Shown here: one piece after another, positions 33,465 to 41,051 of the stretch
Numbering within the stretch: the first letter of the stretch is position 1
Layout: each line of letters starts with the position of its first letter
Translations under genes and position numbers: made by a program
Assembly: GCA_900539735.1 (NCBI GenBank)
Contig: UQDE01000015.1
Location: 1-46,427, forward strand
DNA: 46,427 nt
DNA from: an uncultured Collinsella sp.
Lineage (GTDB): Bacteria > Actinomycetota > Coriobacteriia > Coriobacteriales > Coriobacteriaceae
Direction of reading: 5' to 3'
Notes under the pieces: model-generated
Told to the model about the DNA's origin: nothing
Databases searched by the model: none
The model's input: the letters and a program-made list of their open reading frames with translations, nothing else

Positions 33465-35487
33465 GCGCGGTCTCCTCTTCGATCTGGGTGGAAAGCTCCA
33501 GCCATTCATCCTCGAGCTTGGGAAGCTCTTGCTTAAGGCCGTTATATTCCCCCAGCGCAGCGTTGAACTTGTCTTGATCGGCATAAAGCTCTTCGCTTGC
33601 CATCAATTCCATAAGCTCGTCATAGCGGGCGCGCTTTTTGTCGAGCTCAGCCTCGATCTTCTTGAGCTGGTTGCGCACGCCCTTGAGCTTTTTGTTGAGC
33701 GCAGCGCGGGCCTGGGCCTCGGCGCGCTTTTGCTCCTTGGTCTTTTTGCCTTCGGCCGCCTTGGGGGCGGCAGCGGGGCTGCTGGCTTGGACGGCGTTGG
33801 CGGTATTGGTGCTCTTCCCTGCGGTCGGCGCACTCTCCCCTGTCGCCTCGGCGGCGGCGCGGGCTGCGAGGTCCTCGCGCTTGTAGAGGTAGTAGTCGTA
33901 GTCTCCGTCATAGACCGTAACCTTGCCATCGCGGATGTCAATGATGCGGTTGGCCACGGCGCGGACCAGGTGCTCGTCGTGGCTGATCAGCACGATGGTT
34001 CCGGGGAAGTTCTGCAGGGCGTTCTCGAGCATGTCCACCGAGTCGATGTCCAGGTGGTTGGTGGGCTCGTCCAGGCACAGGAGCGCCTCGGGGGCCACGA
34101 GCATCTTGGCGAGCGCCAGACGCGCCTTTTCGCCGCCGGAGAGGACGCGAACCTGCTTCTCGATGGAATCGTTGTCGCTAAACAGGAAGGCGCCCAGCAG
34201 GCTGCGCTGCTGCGGCACGGTCCATTTTGGCGTGACGGTGTCGATCTCTTGCAGGACGGTATTGGACTCGGTCATACCCTCGAGTGCGTGCTGGGCGTAG
34301 TAGGCGACGCCGACGTTGGTGCCCAGGTCGCGCGTGCCGGTAGTGGGCGGTTCCAGGCCGGCGAGGATCTTCATGAGGGTGGACTTGCCGGCACCGTTGG
34401 GGCCGACGAGCGCCACGTGCTCGCCGCGGTAGAGCTTGAGGTCGATGTCGCTGTAGATGTGCTTGTTGCCGTAGGACTTGGAGACGCCCTCGAGGCCCAC
34501 GACCATGTCGCCGGAGCGCGGCGGATCGGGGAACTTAAAGTCGATGTGCTTGTGGCCCTCGGGCAGGATGACGAGCTCCTTTTTGATCTGCTCGATTTTG
34601 CGGATGCGCTCCTGGGCCTGGGCGGCCTTGGTGGGCTTGTAGCGGAACTTGTCGACGAAGACCTGCATGTGGGCGATGTCGCGCTCCTGGGCGGCGCGCT
34701 TGGCGCGCATCTGCTCCAGGTTGTCCTCGCGCTGCTTGAGGTAGCTGCTGTAGTTGCCGGTGTAGGTGGTCACGCGACGGTTTTCGAGTGCGGCGACGTG
34801 GTCGACGCAGGCGTCCATGAAGGCGCGGTCGTGGCTGACGATGAGGACGGCGCCGTCGTAGTTGGCAATAAAGCCGCGCAGCCACTGGACGCTCTCGAGG
34901 TCCAGGTGGTTGGTGGGCTCGTCCAGAAGCAGCAGGTCGGGGTGGCGCAGGAAGAGCTTGGCGAGCGCGATGCGCATCTGCCAGCCGCCTGAGAACTCGG
35001 AGCACGGGCGCTCAAAGTCGGTGACCTTAAAGCCCAGACCGGATAGGATCTTACGGGCGTTGCTCTCGAGCTCGTAGCCGCCCAGATGCTCAAAGCGGTC
35101 CTGGACTTGGCCGTACTCGTTGAGGAGTGCGTCGACGTCCTTGCCCTGCTCGGAGAGCTCGGTGATTTGGGCCTGCAGCTCGTTGGCGCGCTCGCCCATG
35201 CGGCGGATTTCCTTGGCGGCGGCCATGACCTCGGCAAGGATGGTGGTGTCCTTTTGCTCCAGGTTGGTTTCCTGCTCCAGGTAGCCTACCTGGCAGTCCT
35301 TAGCGTACTGGACCTGACCGGCGTCGGGGCTGTCGATGCCCATGATGATCTTGAGCATGGTGGTTTTGCCGGCGCCGTTGGGGCCCACGAGCGCGAAGCG
35401 CTCGCCGGGGTTGATCTGGAAGGACGCGCCGCTAAAGAGGACGCGCGCGCCGAAGCTTTTTTCGATCTTGTCGACCAGGAGGATCAT
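33451..35487 (-). CDS. ABC-F family ATPase
   Basis: A 678-residue cytosolic protein with two ABC domains and no membrane segment. Domain 1: GPNGAGKTTM (about 36-45), signature FSGGWQMRIALA, LLLDEPTNHLD. Domain 2: GPNGAGKSTLM, signature VLSGGEKARLALA, LLCLDEPTNHLD. A linker of basic helices lies between. The last 120 residues form a charged coiled-coil C-terminal domain. ABC-F proteins work on the ribosome, as translation factors (EttA, Uup, YdiF) or antibiotic-resistance proteins; the long C-terminal coiled coil favours the Uup/YdiF group. No resistance claim can be made. AAAGGCGG precedes the ATG. Confidence 0.93.
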   Translation of the reverse strand: MILLVDKIEKSFGARVLFSGASFQINPGERFALVGPNGAGKTTMLKIIMGIDSPDAGQVQYAKDCQVGYLEQETNLEQKDTTILAEVMAAAKEIRRMGERANELQAQITELSEQGKDVDALLNEYGQVQDRFEHLGGYELESNARKILSGLGFKVTDFERPCSEFSGGWQMRIALAKLFLRHPDLLLLDEPTNHLDLESVQWLRGFIANYDGAVLIVSHDRAFMDACVDHVAALENRRVTTYTGNYSSYLKQREDNLEQMRAKRAAQERDIAHMQVFVDKFRYKPTKAAQAQERIRKIEQIKKELVILPEGHKHIDFKFPDPPRSGDMVVGLEGVSKSYGNKHIYSDIDLKLYRGEHVALVGPNGAGKSTLMKILAGLEPPTTGTRDLGTNVGVAYYAQHALEGMTESNTVLQEIDTVTPKWTVPQQRSLLGAFLFSDNDSIEKQVRVLSGGEKARLALAKMLVAPEALLCLDEPTNHLDIDSVDMLENALQNFPGTIVLISHDEHLVRAVANRIIDIRDGKVTVYDGDYDYYLYKREDLAARAAAEATGESAPTAGKSTNTANAVQASSPAAAPKAAEGKKTKEQKRAEAQARAALNKKLKGVRNQLKKIEAELDKKRARYDELMELMASEELYADQDKFNAALGEYNGLKQELPKLEDEWLELSTQIEEETARELS

Positions 35488-35517
35488 GGTGCCGCCTTTG
35501 ACCTTGTGTGCCTATAT

Positions 35518-35547
35518 GAAAAAAGGCCCCAACTTGCGTTGGAGCCT
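35518..35547 (-). terminator. Rho-independent terminator of tRNA-Ala copy 1
   Basis: On the minus strand AGGCTCCAAC, loop GCAA and GTTGGGGCCT are followed by a T-run. It lies 16 bases after the tRNA and 31 bases upstream of the ABC-F ATG, separating the two. Confidence 0.88.
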
Positions 35548-35562
35548 CAATCAATGCTCGGG

Positions 35563-35635
35563 TGGAGACGAGGGGGATCGAACCCCTGACCTCTTGACTG
35601 CCAGTCAAGCGCTCTCCCAGCTGAGCTACGCCCCC
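35563..35635 (-). tRNA. tRNA-Ala (anticodon GGC), copy 1
   Basis: Cloverleaf on the minus strand: acceptor GGGGGCG/CGTCTCC with wobble pairs, D-arm TAGCTCAGCTGGGAGAGC, anticodon stem CTTGA/TCAAG with loop CTGGCAG (anticodon GGC) and T-arm GGTTCGATCC. CCA is not encoded (ACCC follows). An identical gene lies at 36549-36621. Confidence 0.95.
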
Positions 35636-35647
35636 GTGCGAAGAAGT

Positions 35648-35676
35648 ACTATACGGGAACTCCCCCGCCGATGCAA
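35648..35676 (-). promoter_or_regulatory. Promoter of tRNA-Ala copy 1
   Basis: On the minus strand: -35 TTGCAT (35671-35676), 17-base spacer, -10 TATAGT (35648-35653), 12 bases before the tRNA. The same boxes and spacing occur at the second copy. Confidence 0.7.
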
Positions 35677-36262
35677 GGACAATTTTGGAAAAACTTTCCG
35701 GAGGCGCGGGCGCCGGAGTCGCGCGGGGCCGGGCCAGCCTGCGGAGCGCCTGGCCCCCGCACGGCCCCTACGCCGGCCGACTTGGCGCGCGGAACGCGAC
35801 CCTCTCCGCGCAACCGGATTTCCTATGCGTCGCCAGTCCCATTATCGGGTCCGATTGCGAACCGTCCCTCATCTGCGCCTCAGAACTATGCCGGTTTACT
35901 ACGATGTATCTGTAATGTTCGACCACGCACGCCTTTTCGTGTAACCGTCGGACTCTCTACCTGCGGTTTTGCAAACTGAGAACACGCGGTGGTCGAAGGT
36001 CGCCGATCCGTCGTAGTAAACGGGCATGGTTTTGAAATGGCATCAGGTTGATTTCACGCTGAAATGTCTTGAAGCCCTGAATTTAAGGCCTTAACTTTTT
36101 ATAAAACACTCCTTATCTGCGACGGGCCTAGATTAGCTGTTGTTTAGCATCGAACTTGATCTTGCGTTGTGCGACTTGCTCGTGCATGGTAGTATTTCAC
36201 GACGTGAAGCGAAGAAATTAGGCCTTAGTTGCCTTTGCTAGAATTGCATTCACCGTTCATAA
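35677..36262. other. GC-rich spacer and AT-rich leader around TIR element A
   Basis: About 180 bp of very GC-rich sequence (35700-35880) precede element A (35881-36034). From 36035 to 36262 the sequence is AT-rich and leads to tRNA-Met; a TAGAAT box at 36239-36244 could be its -10. Short frames here have no ribosome site and are not called. Confidence 0.5.
35881..36034. mobile_element. 154-bp element A with terminal inverted repeats (MITE-like or structured RNA)
   Basis: Left end 35881-35904 and right end 36011-36034 match in 21 of 24 positions as inverted repeats, core TTTACTACGA. Inside, TTCGACCAC (35918-35926) pairs with GTGGTCGAA (35989-35997), and ACCTGCGGTTTT lies at the centre (35959-35970). 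No coding frame. Element B (36878-37032) has the same size, ends and centre. A non-autonomous transposon or a conserved RNA would both fit. Confidence 0.6.
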
Positions 36263-36338
36263 GGGCTCTTGGCGCAACGGTTAGCGCAGGGGACTCATAA
36301 TCCCTGGGTTCTGGGTTCGAATCCCGGAGGGCCCACCA
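36263..36338 (+). tRNA. tRNA-Met (anticodon CAT)
   Basis: Plus-strand cloverleaf: acceptor GGGCTCT/AGGGCCC, anticodon stem GGGGA/TCCCT with loop CTCATAA (anticodon CAT), T-arm GGGTTCGAATCCC and encoded CCA. It lacks the initiator mismatch at the acceptor end and so is an elongator Met, or a tRNA-Ile whose C34 becomes lysidine. The sequence does not settle this. Confidence 0.9.
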
Positions 36339-36347
36339 GAGTATTTC

Positions 36348-36376
36348 GAGGCCGGGCATTACGCCCGGCCTCTTTG
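36348..36376 (+). terminator. Rho-independent terminator of tRNA-Met
   Basis: GAGGCCGGGC (36348-36357) and GCCCGGCCTC (36363-36372) are perfect arms around ATTAC, followed by TTTG. It starts 10 bases after the CCA end. Confidence 0.85.
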
Positions 36377-36503
36377 TTATTGGCGCTGCAGACCAGGTTT
36401 GCTATCCAGATACGTAAAGTTATTAACATTCATATTCGTAATTAACAATGGGTATGTCGCCAAGATGCTGCTCAGTCAACACATGGCGTAAATCGATAGA
36501 TAT

Positions 36504-36533
36504 GAAAAAAGGCCCCAACTTGCGTTGGAGCCT
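36504..36533 (-). terminator. Rho-independent terminator of tRNA-Ala copy 2
   Basis: Same stem, loop and T-run as the terminator at 35518-35547, following the second tRNA-Ala on the minus strand. Confidence 0.88.
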
Positions 36534-36548
36534 CATTCAATGCTCGGG

Positions 36549-36621
36549 TGGAGACGAGGGGGATCGAACCCCTGACCTCTTGACTGCCAGTCAAGCGCTC
36601 TCCCAGCTGAGCTACGCCCCC
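36549..36621 (-). tRNA. tRNA-Ala (anticodon GGC), copy 2
   Basis: Identical over its 73 bases to the copy at 35563-35635, with anticodon loop CTGGCAG. The two genes flank tRNA-Met, which is read the other way. CCA is not encoded. Confidence 0.95.
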
Positions 36622-36633
36622 GTGCGAAGAAGT

Positions 36634-36662
36634 ACTATACGGGAACTCCCCTGCCTATGCAA
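36634..36662 (-). promoter_or_regulatory. Promoter of tRNA-Ala copy 2
   Basis: -35 TTGCAT (36657-36662), 17-base spacer, -10 TATAGT (36634-36639) on the minus strand, as at copy 1. Confidence 0.7.
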
Positions 36663-36683
36663 GGACATTTTTGGAAAAACTTT

Positions 36684-36877
36684 TTGGGGTGCGCGCTGGC
36701 GCGGATCCGGGACCGCGATGCCCCGGCGCCGCCCGCCTTCCCAGATTCCGACTGTCCACCGCGCGCCATGCCACTTTGCTGTGTTCTAAAAGAGCGATCA
36801 GTCTCGCCGTCTAGGGCTTTTCGCGTCCGACGGCCACAATAATGGTTCTGAGCCCGATTCGCCCCGATCGTTTGCAT
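36684..36877. other. Spacer between tRNA-Ala copy 2 and element B
   Basis: 194 bp, GC-rich at first and then mixed, with no gene. Its length matches the spacer between tRNA-Ala copy 1 and element A, but the sequence itself is not clearly related. Confidence 0.45.
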
Positions 36878-37032
36878 CAAAACCATGCCAGTTTACTACG
36901 CTAAATCTGTGATGTGCGACCACGCTCAATTTCTGACAAAAGTGACAAGCGTTCTACCTGCGGTTTTATAAACGACAATTCCCGAGTACTGGAGGTTCGT
37001 CGATTTATCGTAGTAAAACTGGCATAGTTTTG
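36878..37032. mobile_element. 155-bp element B with terminal inverted repeats
   Basis: Left end CAAAACCATGCCAGTTT (36878) continues ACTACGCTAAATC; the right end on the reverse strand reads CAAAACTATGCCAGTTTT then ACTACGATAAATC, so the arms match for about 30 bp with one gap and two changes. ACCTGCGGTTTT lies at the centre (36956-36967). It resembles element A in ends, size and centre, and ends 57 bases before the 37089 gene stop. Confidence 0.6.
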
Positions 37033-37088
37033 CTGCGATAAAATAAACTGACACCCTCTTAGGACCCAAATTGACAGATCGAGAAGTG

Positions 37089-38234
37089 CTACAGGCCGAT
37101 ATCGAGCCAATTGGAAAGCACATTGGCGCGTAGCCTGGTTTCTGCGCATCGCATCGCCTCGGTTTTTGGTTTGTAGTTCAGTTCCAAACGGTCGCACACA
37201 CTTCGAATAATGGTGTCGAGCTGATTATGATCGTTGAGCATATCGTGGGTCACCAAAAGCACGTCGTATCCCATGCTTTGTAAGGCGGTCATTCGGGTCG
37301 CATCATGGTCGAGCACGGCGCCTGAGCCATGAATAACCTCTCCGTGTATTTCGATTATGACGGCTTTCATTGTTATTGGATTTACGAGCACGATGTCGCC
37401 GTAACACACTTTCTGACCAGCTATCTGTCTAGCCGAAACTGATAACGGTGTCAGATCGTTAACGTATATATTGTTAAATCCCGCTCCGCCCTGTCGCCGC
37501 GGTCGATTCAACAGCATGATTCCAGCCACTTCTAAGGGAGATGCCGCAACGCCAATTACCTGCTGGGCAGCATCATAGAATTGCCTTCCCCACATTTCGC
37601 TCTTAACCTCGGCGGCGAACTTCTGCAATTCTTCTATTTCGATGAGAGGTTTCCTCATCCATAGTGATGTTCCCTTCCCCTTGTTTTGGCCGCCTCCATC
37701 CTTTTCCTGACTGCTCTTTTCGTTATCCTTTTGTTGCGCCAGTGGATAGACTCGCTTCCAGTACGCGTCGTCCTGGGTCTCATCGGGCTCAAATAATTCT
37801 TTGGTGTCGGAGCTTGCTTTATCTAAATTTGCTAGCCCAAGAGCGGATTCGGATGCGGCCGACGGTTTGAAAATAGAAAACCATCCGCAAAACTCATACA
37901 TTGCCAGCACTAAATCGATTTGAGAAACGAAGCGCGTCATAGTAAATAGCGTGTTGAGAGGATTCGTAACGCTAAACCCCATTTCGGTATCGATGGACGT
38001 AATGCCTGCGTAGGCTTCGTTCCACCGGATGGTGCGTCGCAGTTCGGAATGTAGGTTGCTTCGTGTTGATGCTGCTGTGATGACTGGCGTCTTGAGGACG
38101 TCGGTTACGAAAGGTGCTTGGGCTAGGGCTCGCCAGCCTTCTTCGGAGTTGGGTAGGCGTGGGTAGAGGTCGCGCACTTGCGGTGGGCAGCGCCAGTAGC
38201 GGAATGCGGTGTTTGCGCAGACGATTTCGTCCAT
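37089..38234 (-). CDS. Protein with C-terminal DUF559-like (PD-D/ExK/Vsr-type) domain
   Basis: A 381-residue cytosolic protein. The N-terminal part (1-60: FRYWRCPPQVRDLYPRLPNS) and the middle are unfamiliar; a Lys/Gln/Gly-rich low-complexity stretch lies at about 175-195. The C-terminal 110 residues have the strand-helix order of DUF559/Vsr nucleases: VLVNPITMKAVIIEIHGEVI, then an Asp-His-Asp segment and MTALQSMGYDVLLVTHDML. A catalytic acidic-x-K pair is not obvious, so activity is doubtful. GGGGAGG precedes the ATG. Similar proteins in relatives are described only as hypothetical or AbiEi-like; the function is not known. Confidence 0.6.
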   Translation of the reverse strand: MDEIVCANTAFRYWRCPPQVRDLYPRLPNSEEGWRALAQAPFVTDVLKTPVITAASTRSNLHSELRRTIRWNEAYAGITSIDTEMGFSVTNPLNTLFTMTRFVSQIDLVLAMYEFCGWFSIFKPSAASESALGLANLDKASSDTKELFEPDETQDDAYWKRVYPLAQQKDNEKSSQEKDGGGQNKGKGTSLWMRKPLIEIEELQKFAAEVKSEMWGRQFYDAAQQVIGVAASPLEVAGIMLLNRPRRQGGAGFNNIYVNDLTPLSVSARQIAGQKVCYGDIVLVNPITMKAVIIEIHGEVIHGSGAVLDHDATRMTALQSMGYDVLLVTHDMLNDHNQLDTIIRSVCDRLELNYKPKTEAMRCAETRLRANVLSNWLDIGL

Positions 38235-38561
38235 TTGCGCCTCCCCTGGTATCGGCCGTAGGCCATGCGGATTGCGGACATGGCCGATTATCTACCAGGG
38301 CATCATGCGTGTAAGTACCGGAAGCAAACCAAAAGCTTGACGAGTTCCGCCGAAAAACCGTCGTGTGATAGAAATCCGCTGGAAGGCGCTCTGGGCATCT
38401 GGTCCCTGTCTCCACATTTGCGCTCGGATCACATGGGGAATTCAATGAAAATACGCATGCGTTTTATACAAAACGGGCAATGGCGTCAATAAAAGGGTGC
38501 GATAAAAAAATGACGCCTTAGACGACTGCAATTTGTTTTTGGTGTCAGCCTTGGTGTCAAA
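38235..38561. other. Gap between the DUF559-like gene and tRNA-Val
   Basis: No gene supported. An imperfect inverted repeat with arms CCCTGGTA (38244-38251) and TACCAGGG (38293-38300), extended inward by CGGCC/GGCCG, lies just upstream of the 38234 start and could be its operator. Two copies of TTGGTGTCA occur near 38540-38560, adjoining the tRNA terminator; a junction scar is possible but unproven. Confidence 0.4.
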
Positions 38562-38594
38562 ACGAAAAAGGCCAGAGGCTTAACACCTCTGACC
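38562..38594 (-). terminator. Rho-independent terminator of tRNA-Val
   Basis: GGCCAGAGG (38570-38578) and CCTCTGACC (38586-38594) pair with one mismatch; on the minus strand a T-run follows. It lies 12 bases beyond the tRNA end. Confidence 0.8.
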
Positions 38595-38605
38595 TGTGCG
38601 TTTGA

Positions 38606-38680
38606 TGGTGGGCGATACAAGATTCGAACTTGTGACCCCATCCGTGTGAAGGATATGCTCTACCCCTGAGCCAATCGCCC
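38606..38680 (-). tRNA. tRNA-Val (anticodon CAC)
   Basis: Minus-strand cloverleaf: acceptor GGGCGAT/ATCGCCC, D-arm TGGCTCAGGGGTAGAGC, anticodon stem TATCC/GGATG with loop TTCACAC (anticodon CAC), T-arm AGTTCGAATCT and encoded CCA. Confidence 0.95.
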
Positions 38681-38700
38681 GTCGCCTTTCGGCAAAAGAG

Positions 38701-38730
38701 ATACTATCATAGCCGCGCGTGGTTTACCAA
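38701..38730 (-). promoter_or_regulatory. Probable promoter of tRNA-Val
   Basis: On the minus strand: -35 TTGGTA (38725-38730), 18-base spacer, -10 TAGTAT (38701-38706), 20 bases before the tRNA. Confidence 0.55.
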
Positions 38731-38818
38731 GAACTTTTTGCCCTCGATTTTAAATTCGTGGGCGCAAACCGCGCCACTGCAATCAGGGCAGCCGACAAAC
38801 CACCAGCTCAACCGACTT

Positions 38819-39607
38819 TTATCGCTTGATCCACGAGGTCTCGGGGCGGCAGATAAGTCGCGCGTTGTTGTAGGCCATGTCGAGCGTGAGACAGGTACGC
38901 GCGGCGTAGAAACCGTCCTCGCGCTGGATGGTCAGCGCCAGTTCGGGCTTGTCGCCGGTTAGGCACAGCGGCAGCAGCAGCTGGATCCGGCCGCCGTAGA
39001 ACTGCGGCACCGCAAGCGTGTAGTTGGCGGCGGCGCGGCGGGCGGCCTCGACGACGGCGCCCTCAAAGGCGCGGCGCAGCAGCAGCGAGTTGCCCTCCCC
39101 CATCAGGCTGGCGGGAATACGCGTCAGGTTCTCCTCGTCGCCCAGAATGTGATCGATGTTGGAGCGGATGGGCAGTCGATAGTCAAAGACCAGCTCGGAG
39201 GGGTCCTCGGCAAACCGCACGCGGCACGGCAGGTACTCAAACGAGACCAGCATGGGGTCGCTTTCCTTAAAGAAGCCCTTCAAAAACCAGCGCTGGCGCG
39301 CATCGGGCTTGGTGTTGGGCTCAAACAGGCCGTAGATGGTCTCGTAGCGGCGCGTGTACAAGCCGGTATTGAATAGGCAGCGGTCGTCGTCGAACACCAG
39401 CGGCAGGTTGGACGGCGCGGTCTGGTTCACGTCGCGCTCGGTCAGGAAAACCGCGCGACTAAACGAAAACGACAGGTAGTTTTTGAGGATGCGGTTGCTG
39501 GGACCCCAGTCCTCGGGGTCGGCGAGGTCAACCAGGCGGTCGTAACAGGGCTCGGGGCAAAACGCAAAGTCGTACACATTGCTGCACAGGGAGCTGGGGA
39601 TTTCCAT
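38819..39607 (-). CDS. DUF3825-domain protein
   Basis: A 262-residue cytosolic protein matching the DUF3825 pattern: FLTERDVNQTAPSN, FNTGLYTRRYETIYGLFEPN, a central FEYLPCRVRF and the ending LTLDMAYNNARLICRPETSW. The family function is unknown; members occur alone or joined to OST-HTH/RNA-binding domains in other bacteria. No strong Shine-Dalgarno site precedes the ATG. It lies 46 bases after the Doc-type gene in the same direction but with a gap that suggests separate transcription or weak read-through. Confidence 0.75.
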   Translation of the reverse strand: MEIPSSLCSNVYDFAFCPEPCYDRLVDLADPEDWGPSNRILKNYLSFSFSRAVFLTERDVNQTAPSNLPLVFDDDRCLFNTGLYTRRYETIYGLFEPNTKPDARQRWFLKGFFKESDPMLVSFEYLPCRVRFAEDPSELVFDYRLPIRSNIDHILGDEENLTRIPASLMGEGNSLLLRRAFEGAVVEAARRAAANYTLAVPQFYGGRIQLLLPLCLTGDKPELALTIQREDGFYAARTCLTLDMAYNNARLICRPETSWIKR

Positions 39608-39652
39608 GTGGCGTCCAATCTATTGAATAGTCGGCGTGCGGATGCTTAGATT

Positions 39653-40168
39653 CTATACGTGCGACGGGTCGCCCGCGCCCGCAACGCAACCGCGGCGCAG
39701 GTCTTCGGCGAGGTCGGAGCGGGAGCGGTTTCCGGAAACGAGGTCCTGGATCCAAGCGTAGTACTGGTTGTCTTTGGGCTCGGGGCTGTCGGACAGCACG
39801 ACCGGAGTGCCGGCGAACCTTAAGACGGACAACGCAAAGACAAGGCTAGTACGTTTGTTGCCGTCCTCAAATATGTGGTCCTTGACCATGTGCTCGGCTA
39901 CGTAGGTGGCCTGGTCAAAGATATCAGCGAAGCGATCGGCCGGCGATTGGCCGAATATCGTACAGAATGCGCCCGTAAGCACGGACTCGACGCGTCCAAG
40001 CTCAAGCGCGGCCCGGTTGCCTGTGGCGTCGGTTGTATAGCAGCGCCCGACCGTTATCAACGTGCCACGCAGACGCATCACGGCCGCAGCCATAGCTTCG
40101 AGCGAACCGGCATCATCGAGCGTCAGTGGCGCGAACGGATGCGCGCCCCGCTGCGTAGTCGCCATCAT
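39653..40168 (-). CDS. Fic/Doc-family protein (Doc-like GNKR motif)
   Basis: A 171-residue cytosolic protein with the Fic fold. The core motif is HIFEDGNKRTSL, His98 to Arg106 from this start, of the Doc type H-x-F-x-D-x-N-K-R. Doc kinases carry Lys where AMP-transferring Fic proteins carry Gly-Arg, so EF-Tu phosphorylation is the family expectation; no direct evidence here. The ATG at 40168 overlaps the stop of the 61-residue gene upstream (ATGA), which marks translational coupling to a probable antitoxin. GGAG lies five bases upstream. The frame beyond 40168 is a shadow. Confidence 0.82.
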   Translation of the reverse strand: MMATTQRGAHPFAPLTLDDAGSLEAMAAAVMRLRGTLITVGRCYTTDATGNRAALELGRVESVLTGAFCTIFGQSPADRFADIFDQATYVAEHMVKDHIFEDGNKRTSLVFALSVLRFAGTPVVLSDSPEPKDNQYYAWIQDLVSGNRSRSDLAEDLRRGCVAGAGDPSHV

Positions 40169-40350
40169 GAGTTCTCCAAGAGTCTGAGCGCGTTGGGCAT
40201 GCCCGCAATGGTCAACCGAATAGCTTCGTCGCTCGACGTGACGCCGTCGAGCAAAATCGGTGATGCTGAATTTGCCACGTGCGAAGTTGAATGATCCTCT
40301 TGAGCAACGCAATCAGCGCCGTCATCTTGTTGAACACAGTTCCAAGGCAT
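40165..40350 (-). CDS. Small protein coupled to Doc, candidate antitoxin
   Basis: A 61-residue protein I do not recognise (MPWNCVQQDDGADC at the start, TSSDEAIRLTIAGMPNALRL near the end). Two points make it real: GAGGAGG five bases before its ATG, and a 4-base ATGA overlap with the Doc-like gene. The C-terminal half could form an amphipathic helix, as expected for the part of a Phd-like antitoxin that covers Doc, but the Phd DNA-binding domain is absent. If it is the antitoxin, it is a short form, perhaps relying on the XRE protein 11 bases upstream to bind DNA. Confidence 0.6.
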   Translation of the reverse strand: MPWNCVQQDDGADCVAQEDHSTSHVANSASPILLDGVTSSDEAIRLTIAGMPNALRLLENS

Positions 40351-40361
40351 GTCTGCCTCCT

Positions 40362-41051
40362 CTATAGCTTTACAGACGAAATAGCCCGCGAGTCGTACTC
40401 CAGAGCAATTGGCTGCCAGACGAGGTCTTCGATGGCGCAGTTTAGGGCATTTGCAAGCGCCAATGCCGAGGAGACCGAGGCGCGGCGTAGGTCGAGCTGG
40501 TTTTGCTCGTAGAGTTGTATAGCGCGAAGTTTAACCCCCGATTGGGCGGCGAGCTGTTTTTGCGTTAGGCCGGCCGCCTTTCGTGCCGCTTTGAGGCCCT
40601 TTTTGTCTGCCTGGGCATCGTTCCATTTATCAATGACAATCTGGGCGAATTTGTCTTCGGAGGCCTCGTGAAGCGGATGGTACGAGCCGATGATCCAATC
40701 GAGCGGGGCGACTTCGAGTAGCTCATTAAAGCCCAAGCTGCTCATCCATTGCGCATAGGCCAAAACCCAGCCCGCCCAATACTGAGGCGAACGGTCGAAC
40801 GGATAGGTCTCCCTGCATTTGACGGGGGTCAGTCCCGCATGGGCGATAATATCGCGCGCGAGCTCGTCGCCCGCCATGCCGCAGACGACGCGAGGCATAC
40901 CGCGCTCAAACTGTTTCATCTCAAGAGCGTTCGACAGGATCGCCGTCAACTCGGCTGGAGTCAGCCCTTGGTCACAGAGAGCAAAATCGACCGCCTCGCC
41001 CAGCGTTCTCATGGCATCCTCGAGATACATCTCACTGTAGGCGTGGGTCAT
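40362..41051 (-). CDS. XRE-type helix-turn-helix protein, partner of DUF3990
   Basis: A 229-residue protein. The N-terminal 150 residues are helical and unfamiliar, with a repeated acidic pattern (MYLEDAMRTLGEAVDFAL). The C-terminal 70 residues are a lambda-repressor-like HTH: LKAARKAAGLTQKQLAAQSG, then VKLRAIQLYEQNQLDLRRAS. It follows DUF3990 with a 20-base overlap and precedes the small/Doc genes by 11 bases. The arrangement fits the antitoxin and autorepressor of the DUF3990 protein, and the palindrome at 41713-41765 is the likely binding site. Confidence 0.75.
   Translation of the reverse strand: MTHAYSEMYLEDAMRTLGEAVDFALCDQGLTPAELTAILSNALEMKQFERGMPRVVCGMAGDELARDIIAHAGLTPVKCRETYPFDRSPQYWAGWVLAYAQWMSSLGFNELLEVAPLDWIIGSYHPLHEASEDKFAQIVIDKWNDAQADKKGLKAARKAAGLTQKQLAAQSGVKLRAIQLYEQNQLDLRRASVSSALALANALNCAIEDLVWQPIALEYDSRAISSVKL

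Larger units (their letters stand above)
35515..35697. repeat. Segmental duplication, copy 1 (contains tRNA-Ala 1)
   Basis: This 183-bp segment is nearly identical to 36501-36683, from the A-run of the terminator through the tRNA and its promoter to the AT-rich stretch ending AAAAACTTT. Only a handful of bases differ, all outside the tRNA. The offset is 986 bases. Confidence 0.9.
36501..36683. repeat. Segmental duplication, copy 2 (contains tRNA-Ala 2)
   Basis: Second copy of 35515-35697. Homology ends abruptly on both sides (different sequence before TATGAAAAAA and after AAAAACTTT). The tRNA, terminator and promoter are all retained. Confidence 0.9.

Noticed and set aside
38235..38605. Attachment site of an integrated element at tRNA-Val
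   Set aside because: Only short direct repeats of TTGGTGTCA are seen, no copy of the tRNA end and no integrase in the window.
40168..40312. Longer start for the Doc gene
   Set aside because: The upstream part overlaps the coupled 61-residue gene in another frame, and the ATG at 40168 has its own GGAG and ATGA coupling.
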